NCBI GenBank assembly: GCA_025531455.1
Contig: JAMYHL010000022.1
Span: forward strand, 310,001-374,000
Reading direction: 5' to 3'
From: Apiotrichum sp. Y4204
Lineage: Eukaryota; Basidiomycota; Tremellomycetes; Trichosporonales; Trichosporonaceae
DNA length: 64,000 nt
Made by a program: the position numbers and the translations under genes. Shown piece after piece: positions 46,587 through 58,469 of this stretch (positions within the stretch are counted from its first letter, which is position 1; the number at the start of each line of letters is the position of its first letter). The notes under the pieces are model-generated. The model had not been told where the DNA came from and did no database searches. It saw nothing but the letters and a program-made list of their open reading frames with translations.

Positions 46587-48101
46587 GCGGGCTGTCTGAT
46601 CGGTGCAGAGGTGCCGTACCCAAACTATTGCCGCGTGCTCTGTGTAGTACTGCGTAATCACTTCTTGAGAGAGGAGACTTCTTGAGAGGAGAAGAGAGGC
46701 AGCGAGTGAGACTAGAGAAGAGCAAGCGAGAGAGCAGGTTGGGAAGAGAGTAGAGGAAGGCGAGCAGAACCCTGTGACTATTGCAGTTCCTAGCAGGCGT
46801 CTTAGCACCGTCTGTCTGTGCACATGTATTTTGTTTTTGTTCTGTCTGAAGGCGCGCAGGGACGCCAGGGGGGATGAGGAAGATGAGCCAGGTCGTGGCA
46901 ACGCTATGACTCAAAAGTGATCTATCTTGAAAGTGTCAATTGCGACGGATGTGTGCTGTATCTGAAGACGGTGTTGGAACTACAGTATCCGCGATCTGCA
47001 GGTGCACACATGCAACGGCACTTATCAAACCATGCAAACTTGTCCCCCGTGGGGATGTTCCGAGTGTAAGTTTAAAATCGTTTCCTCCAGAGCATGGTGG
47101 CCGAGGTGGCCATGGCTGACAGTGGAGTGGAGATGTCCGCACGAAGTACCCAAAGTACTCGAGCCTCCCCTACCACTCCCCCCCGGCGGGACCCCACAAC
47201 CCAGCAGCATAACGCAAAAAAAAAAAAACGCCGCATTGTAATGTCGGCTCTTTTTGCTCTCCCATCTCTCCTGGCGCGCTCTCCTGTTGCGCATTGTCGT
47301 CACAGCGGTCGTTTATATCCCGTGTGCCGTGTGCCCCACCTGGGCTGTGCTGTCGTACCAGCTAGTAGTACCTCGTGCTGCTTGACCGCCGGGGGGCAGC
47401 CCGTGCCCACCCACAGCAAACCACCCAGGGCACCCGGCGCACCCCCCCATTTCAGTCCACATGCAGCAACCTCCCGCGGCTCGCTAGCTCGCTCAACCTT
47501 TGTTTGCAATACATCCCCCTCCATCCCCTGCTACACCCATCCGGAATCGGAAGAGACGCTTGTGGAACGTGGTTGCTCAGCATTGAGCGACCTAACGAGC
47601 GCGTCGAGGATCGAGACTATCCATATCCATATCCACATCCATTGATCCATTTTACCCCATCATCATCTATCATACCCCTCTGTGTGTGGTGGCCCTTTCC
47701 GTGTTGGTTGGTCCCTTGTGCCCCTTGGTGCATCGCTTTGCTGGATCCGCCCCCCGTTTCTCCCCCACAGCGTCATATCTCTCTTGACACACCAACCATC
47801 CATTCCAACCATCACCTCACCACTACGCGCACCCGCCAGACGCCGATACCGACGCAGAGCATCACCACCCCCGCGCCAGACTCCGCATAGAACGACAGTA
47901 TAGCATCGCTCGCGTGCCGCCGACCCCACAGGCCTGGTTACGCACGCTGGCCGTAGACCCCGCCCACTCTCGCTTCCGTTTCCCTGCATCTTTCCCATCT
48001 CTCTCCTATCTTCATTCCATCTCCATCTCCATCAACACTCGCTCATCCCGCACCTGGACCGTCCTTCCCTCGGTCTTGCACCCCGTCTCGGCCCCACCGC
48101 G
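46587..48101. other. Intergenic: REB1-like 3' end and WDR48 promoter
   Basis: 1.5 kb without a recognisable gene. It contains GA-rich sequence near 46670-46760, an A-tract at 47216-47228, and repeated CCATATC and CCATCTC words closer to WDR48. Confidence 0.5.
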
Positions 48102-51100
48102 ATGACCGCCGCCGAGCTCAACAAGCGGCGCGTCTCGTACGTCATCCCCGCACCCGCGCGGCCTCCACCATGGCTCGAGCTGCCCCCCTTCGGTACGGCC
48201 GCCCACGCCGAATACCGCCCGTATCCCCTCCTCACCCCGAAATCCCAGCAGGCCACCAATGTGAATGGCACGCCGAACGGGAGCTCGCCGGGTAGCGCAC
48301 CCACGACCCCGATCCGCCTTGGGAGCCGGAATCCCTTTGCACAGCAGCAGCCCACATCCCCACCGCCCGCATCCTCCAGTTCCCCGCCCTCGCATCCCCG
48401 ACACCGGCTCGGCGTGTCGTGCCTCGCACTCGACACGAGCACGGTGCTCCACGGCGCGGATGCCCCCGGCGGGATTCTCTACACTGGCGGGCGGGACGGG
48501 CTGGTCGCGAGCTGGGAGCTGCATGTCCCTCATGTCAAGCGGCGCGGGCGGTGCTACCGGCCTGTACCTGGGCGGGGGACGGGGACGCGTGTGCGGTGGG
48601 AGCGCGTGGGGGACGGCGGCGCGGACTGGGACGACGAGGCGGAGAACAACGAGAATAATGAAGACAACGACGACCACGACTCGTGGGGATCCTCGAGCTC
48701 GGATGACGACGACCTCATCGCGCTCGACACGAACGGGAGCGGAGGACGTAAGCGCCAGCTCCCGTTCGAGTGCAAGTGGGAGGTCGACCACGATGCCATC
48801 AACCGCCAGGTGAGTGGGCCGTAACCTGGATACGGCAGGCTGCTGGTATTACACGCTTTAAACGACTAGACTAACTTCAGCCGCCACCTGCAAGTTCCTT
48901 CCGCGAGTCGGTGCAGACGCACACGGACTGGGTCAACGACATGGTTCTGTGCAACATGAATCAGACGGTAATTACGGCCAGTTCGGACCGCACGATCCGT
49001 GCGTGGTCACCACACACAGCCGAGGGCGAGGAAGAGCTCGCGGTGCCTGCCCTCATTGGTCACCACACGGACTATGTGCGCTCATTAGCGTTTGCGCGGC
49101 AGGCCGGCGTGCTCTTCTCTGGTGCGCTCGACCGCGACATCTCCGTGTGGGACGTCGCGAGCCCGCGTCCCAACGACCCGGTGCTGAAGGTCCGCCTGAG
49201 CGAGATTGACGACCACAACGGAAGCGGGCTCGAGGGCGAGTGGGGCAGTATCTATGCCCTAGGTGTCGGTGAGTACAGAGATTCACAGCCAACCACGGCC
49301 GGCTGTGCGGGTGGCTTGCGGGTGTGTGAGCGAGCATGCGTGCCGTGCGCTCGGACATCCATGCGTGATATTCTCCCTCAGGGCAGTGCTCATTACAGAC
49401 CCAATGGGACAGACGCTGGCGGCAGGCACGCCCGAGCGCGTCGTACGCCTGTGGGACCCCCGCGCAGGTGACCGCTCCGTGACGAAGCTCATCGGCCACA
49501 CCGAATGTGTGCGGAGTATCGTGATGAGCGACGACGGGCGGTACATGCTCACCGGAAGCTCCGATACGACTATCAAGTGAGTTTCCAGATGTGTCTATCT
49601 GACGGCAGACTGTGGTCTATTGGCGAGCGGCGATGCCTGCACACCTTCAACCACCACACTTCGTCTGTATGGGCACTGCACTCGAACCACCCTAATCTCG
49701 AGCGCTTCTACTCTGGATCCCGGGATGGTCATCTCTGTGTCGTCGATGTCGAGCAGTGCGGCGACATGTCCGAGGGCGAGTGTGTCGTGCTCGCGCGCGA
49801 GGGCGACGGCCTCCGGCGGGGCGACTATGAGTCCAAGACTGGCGATGAGGCGATCCGCTCCATCACATCCATGGACGACGAGTACGTGTGGACCGCGACC
49901 GCCAGCTCGGACGTGCGCCGCTGGCGTGACGTTGGGCGCCGCGTCAACCGCATGGACCTGGATTATGACGGCGCTTCGTATGGCGACGAGGCCGCGCAGC
50001 CTCTCGTCGCGCCAGGGATGAGCCTCGGGTCCGCAATGGAGCAGCCCATGAGTATCATTGATGTGCCCCTGCGGAACCGGCATATGGCCGGGGTGGATGG
50101 CGAGGATGACTTGTCGCGCGTCGAGTCGCGCGATTCGCGAACCATCACCTTCGCCCCGAACCCGATTGTGGATAACAGCACGCCGATACCAAACAGGGAA
50201 GGTACTGCTTCCCCGCCATCGTCGCCGCCAGGCGCGGGTGTCCCTTTCGGCTCGATGCGCGAGCGCCTCAGCATCTCGGGCGGTGTCTCGGGGGCATTCC
50301 GGCGGACGACGCTCAGCGGCGCTTCGATCCCGAACTCTGTCATGTCTGTCATGTCCGATACGCCGGACGAGCCGATTTTGTGCAACGATATTCCGTACGA
50401 CTCGCTCGTGTGCCTTGGCCTCCCCGACTCGCCGTACTCATTTGGCTTCTCAGGGATGGCGCATTCCACAGCATCGCTGGCGTCGGGGATGCGCGCGCGC
50501 TCGCTCGACGAGTCGCCCGAGGCGGTACCGGAGCGGCCGATGAATCCGCGTGCGGCGGCGCGGCGCGCGTTCGAGGGCCGCGAGGTTGCCGCAGAGGCGA
50601 CACCGCTGCGCGCAGCACCGGACGCGGTCATACTGGGCTGCCCGGGGTTGATACGCTCCCTGGTGATCAATGACCGCCTACACGCCCTCACGCTCGACAC
50701 CACCGGTGAGGTCGCCGTGTGGCACCTTGTGCGCGGCGAGTGTCTCGGCCGGTTCGCGCATCGCGATATCGCCGAGGCGCTCGAACTGGAGCGCGGCGTC
50801 ACCGACGTCCGGACAGAGATCAAGATGCATCCTGCCGAAGTCCTCGAGCTCGTGCAGTCGCGCATCGAGGGCAAGAACTGCGTTCTCCCCTGGTGCCAGG
50901 TGGACACCAAGGTGGGCCAGATCACGGTACACCTCGAGGGCGACCGCGTGTTTGCAGCCGAGATCCTGAGCGAGGAGATTGGCGTCGAGGAGGACAGCCG
51001 TCCACTGAATGTCGGCAAGGTCGTGCTCGGCAACCTCTTCCAGGGACTGATCAAGGCCGAGGAGATTGAAGTGCACTCTGTTGCCTCGTCCAGCCCCACC

Positions 51101-52315
51101 ACGCAGTCGAGCTCGCTGCCGAGTATCTCGCGCAGCCCCGCACCGACATTCATACCCATCGACCGCGTCACCTCCCCACGGCACCGGCAGCGCGCCCTCT
51201 CCTCTGCGTCCCTCAGCGGCGGGATGACGCCGTCGATCAACATTGCCGGACTCGCGACGCGCGCAGAACGCGCAGCCATTCGCCCCGATGCGCCGCTTGG
51301 ACAAAGCGCGCCGTCCTCGTCTGGCGCGTGGTTGACGCCGGGTGGCGGCGTGACTGCTGGCTCGGCACGCACCCCGTTCGGCGGCAGCAGCGTCGGGGGC
51401 GGCACGCCCGGCGACTCGGTCGCCCGCGACTACTTTTCCATGCGCAAGCCGGAACCCGCGGCCGACAAGGAGAAGGAGAAGAGCTCTGGCGCGGCAACTC
51501 CGACACCGACGACGCCAGCGTCAGGCGGCGGCAGCGGTGGTGGGCTACTGAGCAAAAAGTTCAAGGGCTTCGGCAAGAAGAAAAACACGCCCGAGCCGCA
51601 GATGACGACGGTGGTTGAGTCCAAGCTCGAGGAGCCGCCAGTGGACACGGGCCCGAAGCTGACCGAGCGCGACCGCAACCAGTTGCTGTTCCTCGATGCG
51701 CTGCGCTCGCGGACGTTTACGCCGCCATCGACGAGCGACGTGCCTCGCGTGTCTATCCCCGACGCGACGGCCGTCATCATCTCGGAGCAATCTCATGCCG
51801 ACGGCGCGTATCTCGTCACATATCGTTCGCAGGTATCCAGCACGGAACGCGACATGGAGCCCCTCGAGATGAACTCGCCGTTCTGGCTGCTCAACTTTCT
51901 CTTTGCAAACGTCACGCCCGAGGAGCGCCGCCCGCCAAAGATCCCGCTTGTGCTCGTCCCCGAGGGCCAGTCGCCAGGCAACGGTGTCGGGTGAGTCGAA
52001 ACGCTTGGCACCTTAGAGAAGATACAAAAACTAACACTCAGACTCAAAGCGCAGGCGTCGCGGACGGCACGAGTACGTGGCGTGATAGAGCACCTGCAGA
52101 TGGCGCTTGCCCGCGAGGAGGGGCGGGAGCGGAGCATGTCGGACGCGAGCGCGATGAGCGGTGTGCCCGCCTCGACGGCCGCGCGGGCCGAGGACACGTT
52201 TGAGCTGCTGTGCTGCGGCATCGTCGCGGACCCCGAGATGAAGGTCGCCACGCTCAAGCACTACCACTGGCGTGGGGGCATGGATATGGTGCTACACTGG
52301 CGGAGGAAGACGTAG
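48102..52315 (+). CDS. WDR48: WDR48/Bun107 homologue, WD40 cofactor of deubiquitinases
   Basis: Exons 48102-48809, 48881-49268, 49399-49576, 49609-51990 and 52042-52315 give 1309 residues. In animals WDR48 (UAF1) activates USP1, USP12 and USP46; in fission yeast Bun107 works with Ubp9 and the WDR20 homologue. The N-terminal half is a WD40 propeller: HTDWVNDMVLCNMNQTVITA, GHHTDYVRSLAFARQ, SIYALGVDPMGQTLAAGTPE, GHTECVRSIVMSDDGRYML, HTSSVWALHSNHPN and later blades. An acidic Asp/Glu/Asn-rich insert (about 170-210) interrupts the first blades. A Ser/Pro-rich linker follows, and the C-terminus is the conserved WDR48 tail (MKVATLKHYHWRGGMDMVLH). The acceptor at 49398 was chosen because it alone restores both frame and blade sequence; the nearer CAG at 49380-49382 breaks the frame. 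Confidence 0.92.
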
Positions 52316-52778
52316 ATTGTGATCGTTGTCATCTAGTCATAGGTTGGGCATGCACGCGTACAAACTGGACCATTAAGGTCGTCAAGCTGCTGGGGCCAGA
52401 TGGAAGAAATTAGAATGGAGATGCAGACCAACCGGAAACGACCGGGAAACCTCCCTTTGGTCTGATCTCCCTTTGGTCAGCTTGTGGACACACACAACTC
52501 GATCTTTTCAACGCACGCTTTCTTCCAAAACCATTACAGAATATGGTATATCTTGTCTCTTACCTGTGGCCTTGCTGGCTGTATCCATTCATACCAGGCA
52601 AGTATGCAAACTGTAGGCACTTCTCTCGTTTGCAACAACAAGAGTACATCAATACATCGATCCCTGGAGCCGTGTTCCCTGGCGGTGCCCCGCGCGCCAC
52701 ATTTCACCATCTCGACGCGTGACGTTACTCTTTGCCCGATAACCGACGTCGCGACCACCACAACCACCAACGACCACC
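52316..52778. other. Intergenic: WDR48 3' end and PTR2 promoter
   Basis: Co-directional spacer of about 460 bases. Nothing beyond expected 3' UTR and promoter sequence was seen. Confidence 0.5.
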
Positions 52779-54819
52779 ATGCTGGGCAGGATTCGGCGCG
52801 CGTTCCGCCTCGAGGAGGCGGGTTACGAGGCGCTGAGTACGGGCGTGGATGCAGATTCCGGTAAGTAGACGTCGTAGATGCAGCTCTAATCGCAGAGTAT
52901 CCCGCCCCGACGGCAGCACACGCAACGCTGCGGCGCGTCCCCGGATCCGTCCCGCGCGCCGCCTACTTTCTCGCGCTGGTCGAGCTCGCCGAGCGCGCAA
53001 GCTACTATGGCGTCGGGGGTGTATTTGTCAATTTCGTGCAGCGCCCCATGCCACCGGGAAGCCGGAGCGGCGCGCCAGTACAACAGGAGCAGACGCCCGG
53101 CGCGCTCGGGATGGGCATGCGCGTCGCGGCGGGCGTGAGCTCTCTGTTCACTATTCTCGCGTTTACGAGCCCCCTCGTGAGAAGATGTGTGGATGTTTAG
53201 CTGACGGCAAGGCAGGCGGCGCGCTCGCGGATATGCGGTGGGGCAGATTCAACACCATCATGGTCGGCACGGCTGTTGCAGGGCTCGCGCACGCGCTGAG
53301 CGTCTACGGTGGGTGCTGGGTAGTTGGTATTGTCTGACGGAAGCGGCGCTCCCGAACCTGCTCGTGAATGGCGGCGCGTTCCCGCCGTTCCTCGTCTCGC
53401 TCATCCTCCTCGGCGGCGCGACCGGTAAGGATAAGTAGCAGCCACGCTCATCACAGGACTGATAAAGGCGAACATTGCGCCGCTCATGGCGGAGCAGTAC
53501 GCGGCGCCGGACCATGTGCGCAGTCTGTCGAGCGGGGAGAAGGTGGTTGTCGAGCGGGAAGGTAGGCTTTGAGAACGGGGCGAACGGGGCGCAGCTCATG
53601 AGAAATAGCGACGGTGCAGAAGATCATGGCGGCGTACTACCACTCGATCAACGTCGGCGCCTTTCTGGCCATCTCGTCGACCTTTGCGGAGAAAGTAGGA
53701 CAAAACTAACCACCAAGCTCACGGCAGTACGTCGGCTTCTGGCTCGCGTTCCTCATCCCCGGCGTGCTCTTCTGTCTCCTTCCCCCAGCCCTGTTGGCGC
53801 TCAAGCCCTTCCTGCAGCCCGCGCCTGCACCGAGTTCCACCGCCCTCCTCGACGCATACCATTTCGTGCGGGACGCCGCGCGCAGCCGACCCCCGCAGAC
53901 GGAAATTGAGCTCGCGAGCCCGCTCGCAGAGTCCCTGCCCCGCGATCGCGACCCCGACGTCGCCCAGGCTGTAGAAGTCACAAAGCTCTTCCTCCTCTTC
54001 ACAGTGTACAATGTCGCTGATGGCGGGCTCAACAGCCTCATGACCAGCCTGGCGGGCAGCATGACCACCCACGTACGTGCACACCCATCCGGAAGCTGAT
54101 GGCAGGGCATCCCGAACGACGTGCTCGAAAAAGCGTGCGTCCAGACGTACAAGGCTGCGTAGCTGACAACAGCAACCCGTTCGCGATTGTCGTCACCATC
54201 CCGATCCTCGACCACATGGTGTATCCCTATCTCGCTGCCCGCCGCATCCACTTTGGCCCAGTCCGCCGTATCGTCGCGGGCTTTGTCCTCGCCGCCGCCG
54301 CAATGACGTGGTGTGCCCTCGTGCAGTGGGCGGTACGTGGTATTCTTGCCTCCATTTCACCTCTGACTCTAGGTATATGCCACCTCGCCGTGCGGGTCGC
54401 AGGCGACCGACTGCCACACCGTTGCGCCTCTTGTACGTTGTTCCTCCGTCCGCGCTTACCCAGTCCGCGTGGCTTGTCCTCCCCGCGCCGCTGCTCACCG
54501 GCGTGTCCGAGTGCCTCGCCGTCGTCACCGCCATGGAGCTCGGGTACACCATGAGCCCGCGTAAGTGTGTCACCTGTAACGCGAATTGATGGCAGCGGGG
54601 CTCAAATCGGTCGTTACCTCCCTCTTCCTCTTCATGCAGGCGACGGGCGCCGCGCTCGTGCTCGTCTTCCTCCCGCTAATGCACGACCCGGCCCTCGTGT
54701 GGCCGTTCTTGCTCACTGTGCGTTCTATCCGAGGTGCTCTTCACTCACTACAGGCCATCATCACCCTCGTCGCGGCCGCAGCGCTGTGGCGCACATTCTC
54801 CCACCTCGACCACGCATGA
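52779..54819 (+). CDS. PTR2: Proton-coupled oligopeptide transporter (PTR2/POT family)
   Basis: Thirteen exons (52779-52860, 52896-53176, 53212-53308, 53344-53424, 53457-53561, 53609-53694, 53728-54072, 54106-54134, 54173-54332, 54373-54432, 54464-54560, 54596-54717, 54754-54819) join in frame to 536 residues; the twelve introns are 31-47 bases. The POT signature is clear: VELAERASYYGVGGVFVNF (the ExxER motif of the first helix), GGALADMRWGRFNTI, GLIKANIAPLMAEQY, AAYYHSINVGAF, GFWLAFLIPG and GIPNDVLEKANPFAIV. About twelve hydrophobic helices are present. It should import di- and tripeptides with protons across the plasma membrane, using the Pma1 gradient. It is slightly shorter than yeast Ptr2. 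Confidence 0.9.
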
Positions 54820-54952
54820 CATCGTACATGCATCGTCACAATCATCTATGTATAGAGTCGTTAGAATCGAGGCCCGCCTCGCGATCCACAGATCAATCCA
54901 GTGTCCCGTCCCGCAGCAAATTCACAATGCCCTGACAATACCTTCCCACCCG
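54820..54952. other. Short convergent 3' region
   Basis: Only 133 bases separate the stop codons of PTR2 and the convergent TVP38 gene, so their 3' UTRs must be very short or overlap. Confidence 0.6.
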
Positions 54953-57154
54953 TTAGACCACTCCACCGTAGTATGGCGTCGCAGTCGGGAACGACGACGG
55001 GACGGCCTCTCCTGGCTCCTGTCCCGGGCGGTAGAATGCCGACGCCGAGCTAGGGTCTCGCCGCAGTCCGCTCGCCTGCGCCTGGGGGAACGCTGGCGGC
55101 AGCCCGTGCTCGACATAGTCCTTCTGGAACCGCCGCGCCTCCGTGGGCGAATGCGGTGGTGACTCGAGGTGTTCTGTGGTGCCTGCGGGGCCTGCGGTGC
55201 CAGCTGCGCTGGCAGGGTTCATCCTTGACGCGCGCGGCGACTGGAGGCGATCGGCGATATCCTGCTCCATCTGTATACGCTCGTTCATGGCATCTACATT
55301 GTAGATGCTCATGTCGTCGTTTGTCCGCTTGTAGCTGATGTCGTAGGGTGTCTGGTAGCTCGCGCGCAGGTCGGACAGCGGCGCGCTCGTGTGTGGCGGC
55401 CCGTGGTGGTGAATGCTGTTCCGCAGGTGGCGCGGGTGGTGCGGCGAGTGGTCGTGTCCCGCGTGCGCCGGATCTACGGCGAGCATCGGGCTCGCGGCCT
55501 CAATGTCAAACTGCTCCTTGTTGTAGGTGCCGACCGTGCCGAGCGAGATGCCGCGCGACGCCATTTCCATGCGGCGCTTGCGCCACACCAGCACGCGCAC
55601 CTTGTGCATCTCGTACCAGATCCACCACGCAGCACCGACGGTGATCACTGGCGTCAGCGCTGGAACACGGGTGCAGCAAGCAACGCGTTGTCAACTCACA
55701 CAATCCGACCACCAGGACGGTGTAGGAGATAATCTTGTCCGTTTTCGACTTCTTTTCGCCCTTAAAGATGACACCGAGGTAGACCGTGATGAGCTGCTTC
55801 GGGAGGGTAAGGAACGCGCCGAGCATGAAGATCCAGATGTTCATGCCACATGTGGAGAAGACGGCGGTTGTCAGATGGCTGCTGTCAGGCATGTCCTCGC
55901 GCTCCACTACTCACCCTGGGATCGCGGACAAACGCGCCGCAATGATAATCCACAGGCTACCCTCACGCATCGTGTACGCGAGACACGCGTAAGCCATGTT
56001 CTTGCGCTCGTACTTTTCCGCACGCGAACGGCAGCAGTATTTGAACGCATAGTAGTTGCCGACCTGGGTGTGAGCTGTGTAACGGTGGGCCGTGCGCGAA
56101 GCGAGGAGCTTGTTGTCCTCCGTTGGCACTGTCGGTGGCAACAAACAAGTCACTTACCTCTCCGAGAAAGGTGCCGGCGCAGACGATGCCGAAACCGATC
56201 CACAGGCCCCAGACGAGACCGCAGATCATGGCGACAATCTGGTGTCAGCGTGCGCAGCAACCGGATGTAACATTACGTACCTCGTGGCCAAACAGCGGTG
56301 GGAACGAGATGACAAAGAGGATTCCGATGGGGATGGCCCAGCCACCAGGGAGGCTGCTGTCAGTGCTGTGCTATGTAGTCAGAAATGATTAGCACCCACT
56401 CCTTCATCCAGTTGGCAGCTGGCGTGCACCATGTAATAATCTGGTAATCAGCTTGGATCTGGAGCTGGAGACACACCTGGTCGTGGTAGATCGTGACCAG
56501 AATGACGACAACGATGAGGATGATGAGCGCAAGGTAGTAGTCTGACCGTCAGTCCGCTGCTATTGTCTTTAGGAGGGCCCTCCGGCGTCGGGCCCGGTCG
56601 CTCCGCCACCGGCTCCTCCGTCCATGGAGGCCCGCTCCGGGCCCGCTCCGAGCACACTCACACCACCACTTTGCGCGAATCCAGAAGCGCCAGTTGAACA
56701 TGTCATTCCAGTTGATCATGCCCGACTTGAGAAACTCCTTCTCGGCCTCCATGTCCTCCTGCGTCCATCCCTCGGGGTAGTCTGGCCCAAACTCGTGCGG
56801 CTTGCCCTTGTGTGAGGCATGCGACTCGTGGCTCATCACCGACTGCTGTCCCATTGTCGCCTGTGCCGTGGACGCCGTGCTCAAGCTCCGTTGCGGGGGA
56901 TACACCTCGTGCATCGAGTAGTGCGCATGGGCGGGGTACGCGCGCCCACCGGCCGCAATCATGTGCTGTTCCGAGTTTGAGGAGGATGCCGACGCGGTGC
57001 GGTACATGCCTGTCGTACTGCTCGCGTCGGCGGGCGAGGCGCGAAGATACTCTTGCCGGTCGTCCTGGTCGTCATGCCGCCTGGGCGCGTACGGATTGCT
57101 GTCCTCCAGCTGCGCGTAGTCGTACGTCTGGCCGCGCGGGTAAGATTGTGACAT
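54953..57154 (-). CDS. TVP38: Tvp38/TMEM64-type Golgi membrane protein (VTT domain)
   Basis: Exons 57154-56662, 56541-56477, 56440-56400, 56353-56281, 56238-56158, 56063-55915, 55878-55700 and 55647-54953 give 591 residues. The first 150 residues are polar and Tyr/Ser-rich, cytosolic. The core has several membrane helices with the VTT/DedA-like signature: a first helix in YYLALIILIVVVILVTIYHD, GGWAIPIGILFVISFPPLFG, GHEIVAMICGLVWGLWIG, AGTFLGEVGNYYAFKYC, then ARLSAIPG and STCGMNIWIFMLGAFLTL. The family includes yeast Tvp38 of Golgi vesicles and the lipid scramblases VMP1/TMEM41B. The C-terminal 220 residues are a long hydrophilic His/Pro/Ser-rich tail. Two in-frame acceptors 12 bases apart exist for the last intron; the one after CTGACGCCAG fits the local branch-site rule. 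Confidence 0.87.
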
Positions 57155-58469
57155 GGTGTTGGGAAAGGAGTGTATTGTGGTGAGTGATAGGGTGAGAGGA
57201 CGAGCGAGATGAGATTGAGAAATGTGCTTGAGCACGTCCGCGAGCCGGTACTGTGCGCAGCGCTTGTTGCCGCGTTGCGTTGTACGTTTGTATGTGCTAG
57301 GCTGGCTTTGTACTTGCGCCTCTCTCTGTGCTGCTTGCAATGTCTCGTCTCTGAGGTTGCGGTATGAAACGCGGGCTGTCAGACACACAGGGACTGAAAA
57401 AGGATCGAGGCAAAAGGGATTCCGCAGTTGGGCAGCGTGGCGCGCGCGGTGGAGGGCTTCTAAGCGGGTGGCAAAGGCAGGGTGAGAAAGGGGAGAGGGA
57501 GGGCCCCAGGAATAAAAATGGGTCCAGCGGGGTGTTGGGGTTGGGGTTGGGGTTGAGTGCTAGAGTTCTAGAGATGAATGGAGATGGGAGGGGGTATGAA
57601 ATGGATATGAAAGGAAGAGAGATGCGCACCCAATGCAATATATCTCCCTCGGGCATCGTCGTGCTCGCTACCGACAGCGGCGAGCTCGACGCGATCAAGG
57701 CAGTGAAGGCGGTGGTCGAAGGGTCTATTTGTGGCACGGGCCTCCGCGCCCAGGCTGGGCGGGGAACGGGGCAGAAGCAGGCGCAGGCGCAGGCGCAGAA
57801 GGGCAGAAGGGGGTCGGAGGCTATTCACCAGGCTGCAAAGAACGTAAGAACTGCGAGAAATCTTATATTCCGCACAGCGCGTGCCCGACAGGAAGTTCCG
57901 CAGCACGCAGTGCAACTGTCCATAGATACACAATGCTACATGTTCCACTCATTTGATGCACTGCACCGCCTACACGCAGCTACACGTCTATCAGTCTGCC
58001 AAGGATGATATGATGTCTGGGTTGATCTGCGACATGTCTGGTAAACTCAGTTCTTCCATCTTCATTGTGTGACTGGAACCAACACCGCCAGCAGGCTGCC
58101 ACTTCTTCGCGCTCCTGATTGCGCAGCGCCCAGCGCCACATAGACAGTGTCCAGATCCTCGAGAGTGTCTTGTTGGTGATGCGGCTGTGGCCATTTGCTG
58201 CGCCTCAGGAGCCCCAGTGCCCAGACTTCGGGCCGCACTGCCTTTCGTGACGGTAATGCTTGGCCGGTTGGGTGTCGCAACGCGCCAGTACCCATGAAGC
58301 AATCTCCCAAGGACCACAGTCACTGCATCTCACACTCATCCCTTCTCAATGTTGAAATATATCGGTTGCATACACTACTGACCTGGCACTCTCAACTCTG
58401 CTGATACTACTGCCCTCGATTACATCACTCACACACTTACACACCACACTTTTCTCCCTCACTACCTTT
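57155..58469. other. TVP38 promoter and PhyH-gene 3' region
   Basis: Both neighbours are on the minus strand. The half next to 57154 holds the TVP38 promoter, including a G-quadruplex-type run at 57529. No gene is supported despite an open frame of 214 codons on the plus strand. Confidence 0.5.
57529..57552 (+). repeat. Four-tract GGGG run (potential G-quadruplex)
   Basis: Four GGGG tracts are separated by TGTT, TT and TT on the plus strand, 375 bases upstream of the TVP38 ATG. This matches the consensus for a stable intramolecular G-quadruplex. It also looks like TTGGGG repeats, but three copies inside a gene region do not make a telomere. Confidence 0.75.

Noticed and set aside
49269..49382. 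Acceptor at 49382 for WDR48 intron 2
   Set aside because: It shifts the frame by one base; the acceptor at 49398 restores the frame and an unbroken WD40 blade.
57529..57557. TTGGGG repeats as an internal telomere
   Set aside because: Only three short units, inside a normal gene neighbourhood, and not the usual fungal telomere unit.
57364..58008. 214-codon plus-strand frame upstream of TVP38
   Set aside because: Its content follows the purine-rich promoter (Gly, Arg, Glu, Lys, Gln runs); no family likeness.
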